Of a stretch of 64,000 bases of DNA, positions 22,283 to 33,700 are shown piece by piece (positions within the stretch are counted from its first letter, which is position 1; each line of letters starts with the position of its first letter). The position numbers and the translations under genes were made by a program. The stretch covers positions 484,698 through 548,697 of the forward strand of contig KB445806.1 in the NCBI GenBank assembly GCA_000320605.2, given 5' to 3'. The notes under the pieces are model-generated. The model was not told where the DNA came from. It was given only the letters and a program-made list of their open reading frames with translations, and did not search any database. This DNA comes from Gelatoporia subvermispora B. Its lineage: Eukaryota; Basidiomycota; Agaricomycetes; Polyporales; Gelatoporiaceae.

Positions 22283-23583
22283 CGGCCTTCAATGTAGTCA
22301 ACACTGTTCAGAGTGTTTGCAGGAAAATGGGACCCAGATGATGACAGAAGGAAGTAATTGCTAATTAGTATAGAAATGACCATACTCATCTGTCCTCACG
22401 GCCGGCCACTGGAGAAGTAGATGTGTAAGATGAACGTCGAGCGTTCGAGGGTCGGAGACAAGGGCGATGGGGCGTGCAAAAATTCCTCGCGCTCACGTAT
22501 TAGTGCACTTTGTGAGAAGTCTGGAACACGGAACAACATACCCAGTTTGGCCAGCTATTTCACACCTTCTAGGCATCTGCCGCAGGCTGTGTATTGGTGA
22601 GGTAACTCTATAGCCGCTCAAAATCACAGTATTTCGGGTCACAACCGGCAACATTCTGAGGGCGGACAGGCTCCTGCGCCGCTGCGCGGGTTTTTGTAGC
22701 ATTCTGTGACATTTGAGAACAGATTATAGAGACCTATAGTAGGCAGTCTGGTCACAGTCTACAGATTTAGCACTCGCATGTTGCCGCGCAATTGGTACAC
22801 GTTCTGTGTCATTTTGCACTTCCAAGGGACATCCACTTGAGTATACTGGTACTACATATAACAGGAGTTGTACTACAGTATTTGGGCACCCTGTGGGCCG
22901 CAGGCCATAACCGTGATGGATGGTGGACAGCCCACTGCAGGCCACGTAAGCGCGGCAGACCTTCCTAGATAGGCAAGTATAATACCAGATACGGACATCA
23001 GATCTACCAGACTCTGCTTTGGCAGATTGGCAGATTACGCCATTTGTTGTTAGAATACCATTTCCACAGTGCCTAAAATCAGAAAGAGTATACAGAAATT
23101 AGGCAAAATGCTGCCCAGATTATTAGTCTCTGCTATCAAGCTGCTCATTATGCATCTATGATTCCGTACGGACCGTAACCTGCATGCTATTCAGTCTGAG
23201 GGCCACTCACAGTGGCATATTCTGATGGGTGTTGCTCTGTGTTTTGTGTTAGAGGTACAGAGCTGCAACAGACTCACAGGAACAGGCAAATTACTTTCCA
23301 TATCTTCGGCACACAGCACACTTCTCACTACTTGTACGAGTCGTATTCGGAATGTTGTCTCTATGCGCATCCTGGCCATTCTTTTACATCCCGTAAATGT
23401 GAAAATGCGTCCACTGGACCAGCATCCTGTGCTCAGAAAGACTAAGCATAATTGAATTCACTCTTTGTAAATGGGCATTCCTCTGCACATACATATTGCA
23501 ACAGGCCCTATCTCCTCCGGTATGGAAGTCATATTGACCAATCAGCAGGCGTGTAATATGGTAGGGATTCTCCCAGGCCTGCA
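22283..23583. other. intergenic, no gene seen
   Basis: AT-rich compared with its left flank. Only ORFs below 80 aa occur, with no family resemblance. Confidence 0.5.
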
Positions 23584-23591
23584 ACCCTGAG

Positions 23592-24207
23592 TAGTGTTGT
23601 GCTGGGCCCGGCTCGGCTCGAAAGCCCGGGCTTGGGCTCGGCTTAGGGCGGCCCAGGGCTCTCAAAATCGTGAGCCGGGCCCGCTGGGGAGGGCTCGGGC
23701 CTGGCCCGGCTCGGCCGGGCTTTAGCCCGGGCTTTTGGCATGTAGTAGTAAGTAAGTAATATAACATTTTTGCTATGCAAAAGCGTTGAACTAACACTTA
23801 CTGAATAAGAACGAATGTTGTAGGCATCAAAATATGACAAGGAGTCGCAAGAGAATGCCTCGAAAGGTACGTGAGGATGCAAGTACAACGTGTCACGTGA
23901 CTTCTGCACGAGTCCGAGCTCACATCTGTACTTCAGCGTGACCTCGGAGTTGATTCTGGAAGGTTTTTTACAACCTTAAGATGGCGAAATTTACATATAG
24001 GTGTGTCTCAAATGATCTATTACTGCCTTCTACAATAATTATACAAGTTCCAAAAGCCCAGGGCTTTTGGGCTCGGCTCGGGCTTTCGAAAACTCAGGCC
24101 GGGCCCTGACAGCGGGCTTCAAGACGGCTTGGGCTCGGCTCGGCCCGGCTCCCAGAGGGCCCGCCCGGCTCGGCTCGGGCTCGAAAGCCCGGCCCGGCAC
24201 AACACTA
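23592..24207. mobile_element. hAT-like MITE with 8-bp target duplication
   Basis: A 616-bp element begins TAGTGTTGTGC and ends GCACAACACTA. It is flanked by perfect 8-bp duplications ACCCTGAG at 23584-23591 and 24208-24215. Both ends carry long GGGCCCGGC/GGGCTCGGCTC arrays that pair with each other and also contain smaller hairpins around AAGCCCGGGCTT. The AT-rich centre encodes nothing recognisable. Eight-bp duplications and TAGTG/CAGTG ends are typical of hAT elements. Confidence 0.9.
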
Positions 24208-24565
24208 ACCCTGAGAATAGCCGCCTGGCCAAGCTTGTCTACGTGGCAGGCTCAGACATGCTCCGTCGCTCAGAAAGCCCTGGAATATGCATGCTAAGGG
24301 CAGGGACCTTCTCCTCCGTGCCCGTATTCGACGTGGCATTTGCCCGGCAGGCTGAAACAGTGTGATGTGCGCGTGCAAGGATGACAGCATGCCATCAGGC
24401 ATGGGAACGTGCGGAGCCGCAGTGGGTCTACGCCACAGCCGGTTGTCTCTCGCTTGCAGCGGGCCTTAAAATTTGCTGTGAAGTGTTGGTATGGAAGCGG
24501 AGAAGATGCGGCGGCGGCGGTGGACATGCAAGTGCCCGAAATCCGAGGTGTGGGTGACCCAGGGG

Positions 24566-25151
24566 TATAAAGGATGGTCAGATTGCAGCAAGAAGGGCAT
24601 CATCCTACTCCACCTTTCGTCTACCTTTCGCTTCTTGTCCACTTCAGCCATCCTAGTAGTTTAGGCTGTTTGTCGGAATAACAGTGAGTGCCCGCTGTCG
24701 TATGCAGTGATCTCAATCTTCACACAATTCGCACAGTGCATGTGTCGGTATGCCACGCCACCAGTCTGCAGTTCACCAGGTATGTACGCAATTCTCCTAT
24801 CCCTTCTGCTGCTCACATGATTAGCACAGAGTGCAATACTCACGAGTCACAATGAAAGAGCATCCTCAAGTGACCATGTCACAGGTATGTCTGGCGGTCT
24901 GCTCGTTAGGGGTTTTGCTCACTCGTAGCTTATCGATCAGATATTGCCGACACAGTGTCAGTGGGATATGTAGTCGGTATTAATCGTGTTCTGCGTGATA
25001 AGCCTGGTAAGCACTTTCAAAGTGGATGTGTACGTGATCAGCAGTCAGTAGTCGGCGTATTGTGATAGCTCATCGAATAGCGCAGTGTCACAGTGTCGTC
25101 GCAATGCGGGCCCGGTGTTCGAGAAAGCGGGTAGGGTATAGTTATCACTAG
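24566..25151 (+). CDS. possible small four-exon gene with TATA promoter
   Basis: A TATA box (TATAAAG, 24566-24572) is followed by a CT-rich initiator region at 24600-24650. From an ATG at 24750 the exons 24750-24779, 24830-24884, 24941-25006 and 25045-25151 join in phase through gtatgt, gtatgt and gtaagc donors, giving about 85 residues starting MPRHQSAVHQ. The third exon reads DIADTVSVGYVVGINRV. The coding part starts at 24750; the feature start includes the promoter. No family was recognised. Three consecutive good donors in phase are the main support, and the last exon is the least certain. Confidence 0.3.
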
Positions 25152-26929
25152 CACACGGGCTGAGGACTACAAGGGTGTTGCGAGAGCCAGCCGAGCCGCC
25201 AGAGACTGAGAGCTGGGCGTGCTGGGATCGTGCGAAGCATTGAGGGGTTGATCGCCGCCCGAACACAGCCATCTATGCCGAACGAGTGCCGTCGTGAACC
25301 AGCGGCTGGGCCGTCAGTGGGCCGGCTAGACGTGTCCGTGCGCACATCTTCGCGACATGGCTCAATGTACCAAGGGAGTGCATACCCAGCCTCTGCCGAG
25401 CGAGAAAGTACACGGATGTTAGTATGACCACGGAACATTGGGAAAGGGAGCTGGTGTAGCGTGGCCAAGCGACAAGAACATGCGAGAGAGCCAGTGCATT
25501 GCCGAGTAGTCCACATGGACCCACAAGCCTCTCGCATGAGAAGACATCTGTAAGCCTAGATTACTACGCCTAAGACGGTCTAGAGTCTGCAGGAGCTGTT
25601 CGCAATGCTGTCAGGACGCGATGAGCTTGCTATTAGGGCGGTCATAGCGGTTTCATGATGATAGCAGAGCGCGGGCCGCATCTTGCAGAATCAGAGCTGA
25701 GAGAAGCATCGTGAGCGTGTCGAGGGGCGCAAGTAGTAGCCGCAGGGTCGGGGATGGACGTGAGCTGTAGTTGCCTCTGGAGTGGACCAGGACGACATCG
25801 CAGGTGTCATGTTGCATACGTAGTCACCAGATCTTGTACCTAGTCTTTATTGGCCTGCAATAGAAACTTTCCAGCTTATCATCCTCACTGAATCGTTCGA
25901 AGCGGCTCGGCACATTACACGGACTTCTCGCTTGGGCTACTAGTGTAGTCAACTAGGTGGCAGCCCCGGGCTCTTCGGCGTTCACATACTGGCAGGTGCG
26001 CGGCAGCAAACCAGCCCAACCCACGGTGATCGGGACTCGCAAGAGAGCCTCTTCAAGGGCTTACCGTGAGAAGTGCCCGGACTTGCGTACATGCAGTTGG
26101 CTCTGGACTCCTCATCTCTCGTGTATGCACAGAACGTGCATATGCACACATTGGGAGCTGGATCCTCAACGCTGAATATGGTCGAATAAACCTCATCGCG
26201 CAGAAGGCCGTCTGGACGCTCTCTGCATAGCACGAGAAGGGTGCCTGCCGTGAGACTGCAGACGTGACAAGGGGGGCCGCATGATAGCGGCGCACACACC
26301 TGCCCGTCCCCGCTGGCATTTCGGCCAACTCACAAATAAATAAGAAATGCACTGTATTTCCTCGGCAACCCACGAGTCCAAGAAACCTGATGCTGTTTAC
26401 GTCAAGACGTCATCCACAGCACATTGGCACCATGCAAGAGCATTCAGTAGGTGGGGATCTGAGAGCGGCGCAGGTCAAAACAATAATGTGAGGCGCAGTG
26501 CGATGCAGAGGAGCAGAAGCAAAGTTAAACACAGCGGTGATAGTACTGAAATGAAAGCCGCATTGGGCAGCGGGTGCGCGGGCCGTCGCGCCGCGCTCAA
26601 CTGTTGCAACAAGCACTCTTAAGCTCAAGCTCAAGTCCGAATCCTCGTCGTGTTCGTTTCGCGGCGCTCCTGCTTTCATAACTCCCTCTGGGTCCATCCG
26701 TCTATTGCATCCGTATTCTACTCCCCTTGCGAACCTTTGATCGTTCGTATCTTACACTCGTGAAGCCGGTGCTAAGGACGGCGACTCTCAGTCGTTCTCG
26801 AATCTCAGCGGGCAACACACACCTACCACCCGTCCCGCAAGCCTCGCATTTCCGACATTGGACGATCTCGCTACACCTTCGGCATGGCACATGCTCCCAA
26901 GACTCGGTAGCGATCGGCGTCCCACAGAG
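25152..26929. other. intergenic or decayed sequence
   Basis: No complete gene was found. A minus-strand stretch at 26702-26930 has a Cys-rich frame (CRRCSEIVQCRKCEACG) that could be a zinc-ribbon fragment, but it is closed by a stop upstream and no start is visible. Confidence 0.4.
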
Positions 26930-29900
26930 AGGCTCTATGTACTTGTCTCGCTCTCACGCCGTGGATACTTTTCGCTCTGCTCACAAGTTTCAACGCTTTG
27001 CCACTTTGCTCCGTCCTTCTGCTCTGTGAAGACCTCCCTATCGGCAGTCGCAAGTCGCTCTCTCCGCTCCGTGGCAGCTCGGGTACCAAGTCCGATGTGC
27101 GAGCAAGGATCTGCTCCTGTCAGAGTGGCAAATGCAGCACACCGCCAACAACATAAGCATGTGCCGTCGCCGTCGGTCTTTCTGCGTGGTCCACGCGGCT
27201 ATAGCGAACGTGAGTACACACTCACAGTCTACCGACATTCGCGTTGCAGCGGCCCTGCTCGCGTAACAGTATGCCGTTAGCATGGAGCGCTTGCCAGCGC
27301 ATCCTCGCAATTCTCGCAGAAACCCTCCGAGGTATGCTCCTGATGGGTCCGGTTATGTATTGCGTCGTCTGCGGCGTCGCGACGCATCGCATGTGAGTAC
27401 ACTCGTATGCGCTATCTTTGGTAGCTCTGACTATATCTCCGCAAGTGTTCCTCCTCCCCGGCTCGATGTATCTCTCCATCCCCAGCAACGCTGTGTGGGG
27501 CATTGCCCGCACAGTTTGGCTTGCGTGCGTACCTCGCAACGGGTGTGGCGCTCTGCTATGCGATTTGCGCCGCGCTCGGCCCGTGCTGCTGATTCCGCCA
27601 TCCTGGGAGATAATCTTGGACGACGAAGAGTACGCGGAGGACGATGCCGAAGACGTCGTCCTCGAGGCTGGGCCCGTGCCGCTTGTGAGTCGTCAGGCCC
27701 TGCGTTGTGCAGCCACCCGAGTGCCGGGAGTAGCAGGAAGGCTTGCTTGAACGAGGACCAGATCGCCACGGACGGGTGGGCTATGGACGAACTGTGTGTC
27801 GTTGGGTGATGATTTCCCGTATGTGTACACGCCCCCGATCGCTGTGCGCTTGCAGGATGTCGCCTTGCTAGACCGTCGCTGTCCACGACCTTCCCACGAG
27901 CTCGCTTGTAGGTTTACGAAATTCCTTTATATATTTTCTTGCGCTGCATCGTGACGTCCCGAGGCGGGCTGTGACTTGCCCTGATCTGTCGAGGCGCGCA
28001 CGCAGACATGGCTCGCGGCGCCTGAAATGCATCTGTGCGATATCTGTGTGATCTCGGGTCCACCGGACGCGGGGGCGTTCGTAGCTGAATCGGCTCGGCA
28101 CGGCGTTAAGAGCGCATGCGGATGCACGTTCAGGGGACGCTTCGAGGCTGGAACAGATGCGGGGAGTTGTGCGGGGATGCCTTTCGAGGGGCTCCCTCGT
28201 TGCGGGGACGCCTCGCGTGCGTGTACTCCGATGTAGGTATTGATCATGGTTCGGTCGGGAGAAGGGTCGCGGAAGGGGTGGACACCGGGCCGTACGATTC
28301 GGGCTGTGGCGGCTGAACGGGATCTGTTCCTACGGTCAAGCTTCGAGGGAGATCGAGCATTCGTGCTCAGATCACTAAGGCATCTGGTACTTGGATCTCA
28401 TTTGATGGTGCATCTACTGACATTGTCCACAACATACAACAATACGTGATAGCACGCCCACGCTCGAGGGTCAACATCTGCCGCAGACCTTCAGAGGCCA
28501 AAGCTCCCGGCGGCACCCGACAGACGGGCCTGGCCCAGCTCACGGACGGTGCTCGGCCAAAGGGTCGCAGAGAGACTGACGCCGGACAGCCCGTCTCGGC
28601 CAGCGGCATTCGGACGAGATCTGTCCACATATGAGATGGGGAGGGATCTGGCGGCGCCGGGCTGTGTCGATAAATCTGGGAACCGACACATGCGCGGAAG
28701 GTCTGGAGAGACGTCGCCCTCTGCGACCCTTTGCCCGAGAGCACCATCGGCGGTGCGGGCCAGCTCCATTCGCCGCACGCCGCACGCCGCCATGCACCCG
28801 GGCCATGGGTCCTCAGCGGCACTTCGCCGCGGCCGGCGCCGCGATGTCGAGACACACGGCCCGTTTTCCGTTCATGCCTTGCTTGTGCGAACCTAGTCGA
28901 GCTACTTTGCGATGATTCTGCGCGTCACGATGCACGAGTATCGTCCCCTTCGATCTCGTTGCGGGGGACAGTGATCGGAATTACCAGAAGGACAAATGCT
29001 GCGGCTATGCCATCGAAGCAAAATCCACGGCTTTCGAGACGAGCCGGCGCACACGGTGGAGAAATGGTGGTGAAAATTCAATCATTAGTTCAATTGGGCA
29101 CCCTCCGTAGCGTAGCATCAGGACGATGTCTAGTAGTGTACTCGTCTGGTGTTGGCCTATAGGCAGGCATATACTCGAGTCCGCTTGTTACCCGGTAGCA
29201 GGGCAGCAACGATCTTGCGAAGCGAACACTTGCTGAGCTCTGGTTCTCGGCGACATTGAGCCGCGGGCACAGTGCGTTGACTCACTTATCTCAGGCTTGA
29301 CCAAGGTACAATCCACCTCAGTGGATTCTACCTTGGAGAGGAGAATGGGCCGGCGACTTAGGGGATCGAATGGTATCTTTGATGATAACTGGGCTCCCGT
29401 TCGATCTGCGAAACCGATATTTGTGAGTCTATCTCTGGCCCGACCACATCTGGTAATATACCGAGCGAGCGAGGACCCCGTTGACGGTTCCACTGAGCGT
29501 CTGAGCTCAAAGCGGGCCTGGTGCAGCTCGGGAGCACGGGTCCGACCCAGATCTCGCTCCCTGACGCCGGCCGCGGACGGGCCATCGGACAGCCAAACTC
29601 GGGCAACGGCCCTCGAGCGAGATCCGTCGCGAGAGGGATCTGGGAATGACACGTGCGCAGAAGCTCTGGCAGGACAATGTTAGGATGCAAGCCGGTGCGC
29701 CGATGCGCTGCGATTCGGCGTGCGTTGTGGGTTCGTTCGTGCGCTCGCCGGGGGAGAGAAATGTTGGGGAGCACGGGATGGCACCAAGGGCACAGCCCCA
29801 TGCGCGGGGAGGTTGCCGTGGAGCGGGGCTCGAGCGTCGGTGACAGCTGCGAGCTGTCCGCACGGACGGCTGGGCTCTGGGATGTGAATACGGTCGGTCG

Positions 29901-30579
29901 AGGAGGCGACGACGTCAAGACGGCTGGGAAAGGGGAATGTGGGACACCGGGAGACGGGAAGTAGCTGACGCCCGAGTATTCGCCGCGGCTGCGGGATCTC
30001 GCACCATGTGCCGGGACGGTGCTATATTCGAGACACTGGTTCTGCGCAGACAGGCGCACCGGGGCGGTCGCGGGTGTGGTCAGATGCTCCCGTGTCGGTG
30101 TCGCGGGGTGGTGCAGGCCCGAAATGTATTGCGACGGTAGGTGGTAACATGTACAGAGACGAGGAACGGGCCATGAGCGACGAGAGAGACTGTTACTATA
30201 CCGCCGGGGCCGCTGAGTGGGAGAGATGATGGCGCCGGAGGGAGGAGGCAGCGTCGGCGCCACACGTGCATCGGGACGCCTGGGGTGGCTCGCGCGGAGG
30301 CTCTTTCGTCGCGGCGTTGGGTCGCAGGTCAGAAACGAAATTCGGCGAGTGGATGGGTCGGGTATGTTGGACGGTGTGCAGGGCCACGGCCGAGGCGAGA
30401 ATATAAAGTAGATATAGGGATTACAAGAAGAGGAGGAGGGTTGAAGCTCCGCCGGATTTGTTAGCGCTGGCGAGGCAGAGTGTATGCGCCTGCTTGTGCG
30501 CCTGTGTATCTTCACTCAGGGCGAAGCCGACCTCACGTTGCCCCCGACCATTCTCTCCTCCCACCACCATCCTCTCTCC
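26930..30579 (+). repeat. segmental duplication copy B with internal inversion
   Basis: This is the counterpart of 13960-18794. It lies directly upstream of the intact SWI1-like gene. The block 28688-29893 is inverted relative to copy A. In both copies the block is bounded by ACCGAC on the left and GTCGGT on the right, which are reverse complements. The 385-aa antisense ORF at 29358-30515 crosses the promoter and is probably not a gene. Confidence 0.8.
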
Positions 30580-30789
30580 GCACCCGCGACCCGCCCTTCC
30601 CCCTCCCGCCCCTCCATCCTCCCCGCCGTCGTCGTCGCCGCCGTCCTCGACGCCCACGCCTAGGTCTCCTAGCGCTCACCGCCTCGTGCGGTACATTCCC
30701 ACATTCCCCCACCGCCGCACTCTCCCGACCCGTCTCCTCCTCCCGATCCCGCCCTCGGGCCACGCTCCCATCCTCCTCCATCTGCGGTC
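30408..30789 (+). promoter_or_regulatory. core promoter and leader of the SWI1-like gene
   Basis: The TATA element ATATAAAG is at 30411-30418, followed by a long CT-rich leader up to the ATG at 30790. The same TATA and leader start are found in the detached copy near 18.6 kb. The leader is also recognisable upstream of ARID-less paralogue 1 (3400-3756), where the TATA is not conserved. Confidence 0.65.
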
Positions 30790-33700
30790 ATGGCAGACCG
30801 CCTACCCCAGCAGTACTCTATGCTTCCCAATAATTTCAACGCGGGCCTCATGGGTCAGCCGGGCATGTCCCAGCAGCCCGCCCAGCCCTCTCAGATGGGT
30901 GGCCTCGACCCCGACCACGCACGCATGTGGCAACAGCTTCAGCAACAGCAGCAGCAACAGCAGCCACAGCATTTACAACAACTCTTCCGACAACAGACTG
31001 GGTCTGCGGGCATGGGCGGGCAGCAGATGACCCAGGTATGTTCTCCTGCTTGATCAGCTCTCCCATCGCTCCCTGTATGCGCGTGACACGATTCATGAGC
31101 ACTCGTCGTCGGCATAGACCTCGCTGCGGCGCGCGATATCGCCCTCAGCATGCCCCGCCCCATCCGCACTCTGTCTTCGCTTCCAGAGAGGCGTTACCCA
31201 CGCCCGTCTGCTTACGTCATCACGTGAGCGCTCCCAGCCGCCGGCGGCGATGTCTGAATTTTGTCCGCCCCGCACAGCTCCGCGCATGTAAAGCCGACGC
31301 TAACTTCCTCTGTAGCAGCAGATGCACCAGCTCCTCAGCCAGCGGATGCGTCAAGAAGGCCAGCAGCGCCAGATGCCGTTCCAAATGTCGCAGCAAATGG
31401 GCGCAAATACCGCGTCCTCCGCCGGGTTTCATGATCAGGGCGCTAACCAGATGCAGCCTGGTCAGGGCATGCAGCAGTTCGGGGGGAACCATAATGCGAT
31501 GCGTCTTCAAGCTCTCGCTGCAGCGAATAACAATCCCGCCATGATGCAGGCGCTGCAGAACTCGAACAACCCACTGCTCAACCGCCAGCTCGAGATGCTT
31601 ATTCAGCAGCAGCCCCCGCATGGGAGCTCTTCGCCCAACGCTAACGCCCTAGCCGCGATGCAGCGGCTGCAGATGCACAACGCGCAGCAGCAGGCGCAAC
31701 AGCACCAGCAACATTCACATCCCCAACATCAGCCGCAAGCCCCCCAGCAATCGCAGCTCTCGACCATGGGCGCTCAGCTCGGGCAGATGCACAATCAGGC
31801 GCAGCAGCCGGGCTTCTTTCCCTCCTCGACGATGCAAGGCGGCGCGGATCCGGGCCATCCAGTCCCGCGCTCTATGATGCAGCCGAACCCGATGATGAAC
31901 GCAGCCCCGCGTTCGATGTTGCAGCAGTCGGCGATGCAGCAGCAGCAGCAGCCACAACGGTCTCAGCTTCCGCAGCATCAGCAGAATGCCGCGACGGCGC
32001 GTGGCATGATAGAGGAGATCCAGAAGCGCATAGAGACGCTGAGGAATCAGATTATCGACCTCGAGAAGAAGCGCAACGCGTTGATACAGGACCCCGCGTC
32101 GAAAATGAACCCTGCGGCGGCGCAACAAATCAAGGCGTGCAGCGAAGAAATTCAGAAACGGAAGATGCTGATCCAGCAGATGCTGCTGCAGATCCAGAAA
32201 CTGCAGGAAGGTATCAACGCTGCGATGGGGAATGGGATGCATCCTGGCGGCGGTATGAACGGCGTTGCGTCTATTGCGAACGCGTAAGTCTCCTCACACG
32301 ACGGGCTCCTTCCAGTGCTGAGAACGTGACTTGTTTCCCCCGCCAACAGCGCTGCAGGACCATCCAGTATGCAACCGCAACGAAGTCTCCCGAACGGTAT
32401 GAGCCAGCCTCAGTCTGGATGGCCCAATCAATCGGGCTTGGCGCCGCCCTTCCAGCAAGCACAGCCTCAGCCGCAGCAGTCTGAGCAATTCCATCATACT
32501 CCTCAGCTATCGGCGAGCGGTATCGCTCATCCTGCAAAGGTCGCGACGCCGCAGCTCATCCCTCAGGGCGGCGGCGGGCAGATGGGCGCAATCCCGCAGC
32601 GCACGGTGTCGACGCCGTTCCAGCTCATGCAGTCCGCACAGCAGAATCAACTACAATCTCCCAACATGATGGCGAACCAGTTCGCAGGACAGGCGCAGAA
32701 CTCGATGCAACAGCAACAGCAACTGGCACAGCAGCAGGCGCAACAGCAGCAGCAGCAGCAGCAACAACAACAACAACAGCAAACGCAACAGCCGCCGCAA
32801 CCGTCACAGCTACTTCCACCGCGGTTCCCGCCTCTAGCCCAGGAACTCTTCGCTTCCGCATATTCGAACTTTTGCGGGAAGACGAACCTCCAACCCGACC
32901 CGTCTCAACTCAACCGAGATGGCCGTCAAATCAACCTGCACCAGCTGCACGTAGAGGTCATGAATATGGGAACGACAATCAGGGTACGTTGCTCGAGTCC
33001 GCCACTCTTACGTCCGGTGCTCATCGTAGCTCCTATTCAGATCGGGAACAACGACGATGCGTGGGCGATTATCGGCGGCAAGCTGGGCTTCGTACAGTTC
33101 CCGGCGTCCGACACCGAGCCCGCTAAATGCGGTCCTGGCATGGCGGCACATCTACAGCATGTTTACAAGCAGTATCTCTCCGCGTTCGATGCGACGTACA
33201 TCAACTCGATCCTCCGGCGCAAGAACGATATGCGCAACCAGACTCTGCAGGCGAACGGGCAGAATATGCCGCCGCAGAACGATGAGGAGCGTCGCATGCA
33301 ACTCATGAATCAGGCCCAGGGTGGGCAGTCGGGCGCGCAGCCCCCGCAAGGCTTGGGGCAGAATGGTCAGATGCCCGGGCCGTCCGCACAGTCGATGGGT
33401 CCATCTATGTCTCCCTCGCAGCGTCCTGCCATGAGCGCCGACCAGAAGCCTGATATCAGCGGACCGAGCGGTCTGGGCGGCCTGCAGGGCATGGACCCCG
33501 CGCGATTGAACGAGTTTATGAAGTACGCGTCCGTCCCCACACAGGAGCTTCGTGCGCGCGGGATCCCCGAGGTCGCGATCAAGTGGATCGAGTCGCACCG
33601 TCCGATCCTCCAGCGCCATATCCAGCAGCAGCAGGAGTACCGCGCGGGCATCGGCGCGGGCATGAACGCGAACGCGCAACGCGCGCCGTCGAACTCGCCG

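Noticed and set aside
29358..30515. 385-aa minus-strand ORF, with a 287-aa counterpart at 17867-18730
   Set aside because: It runs antisense through the TATA box and leader of the SWI1-like gene. The two copies share only the part inside the recent duplication and diverge completely past the inversion junction.
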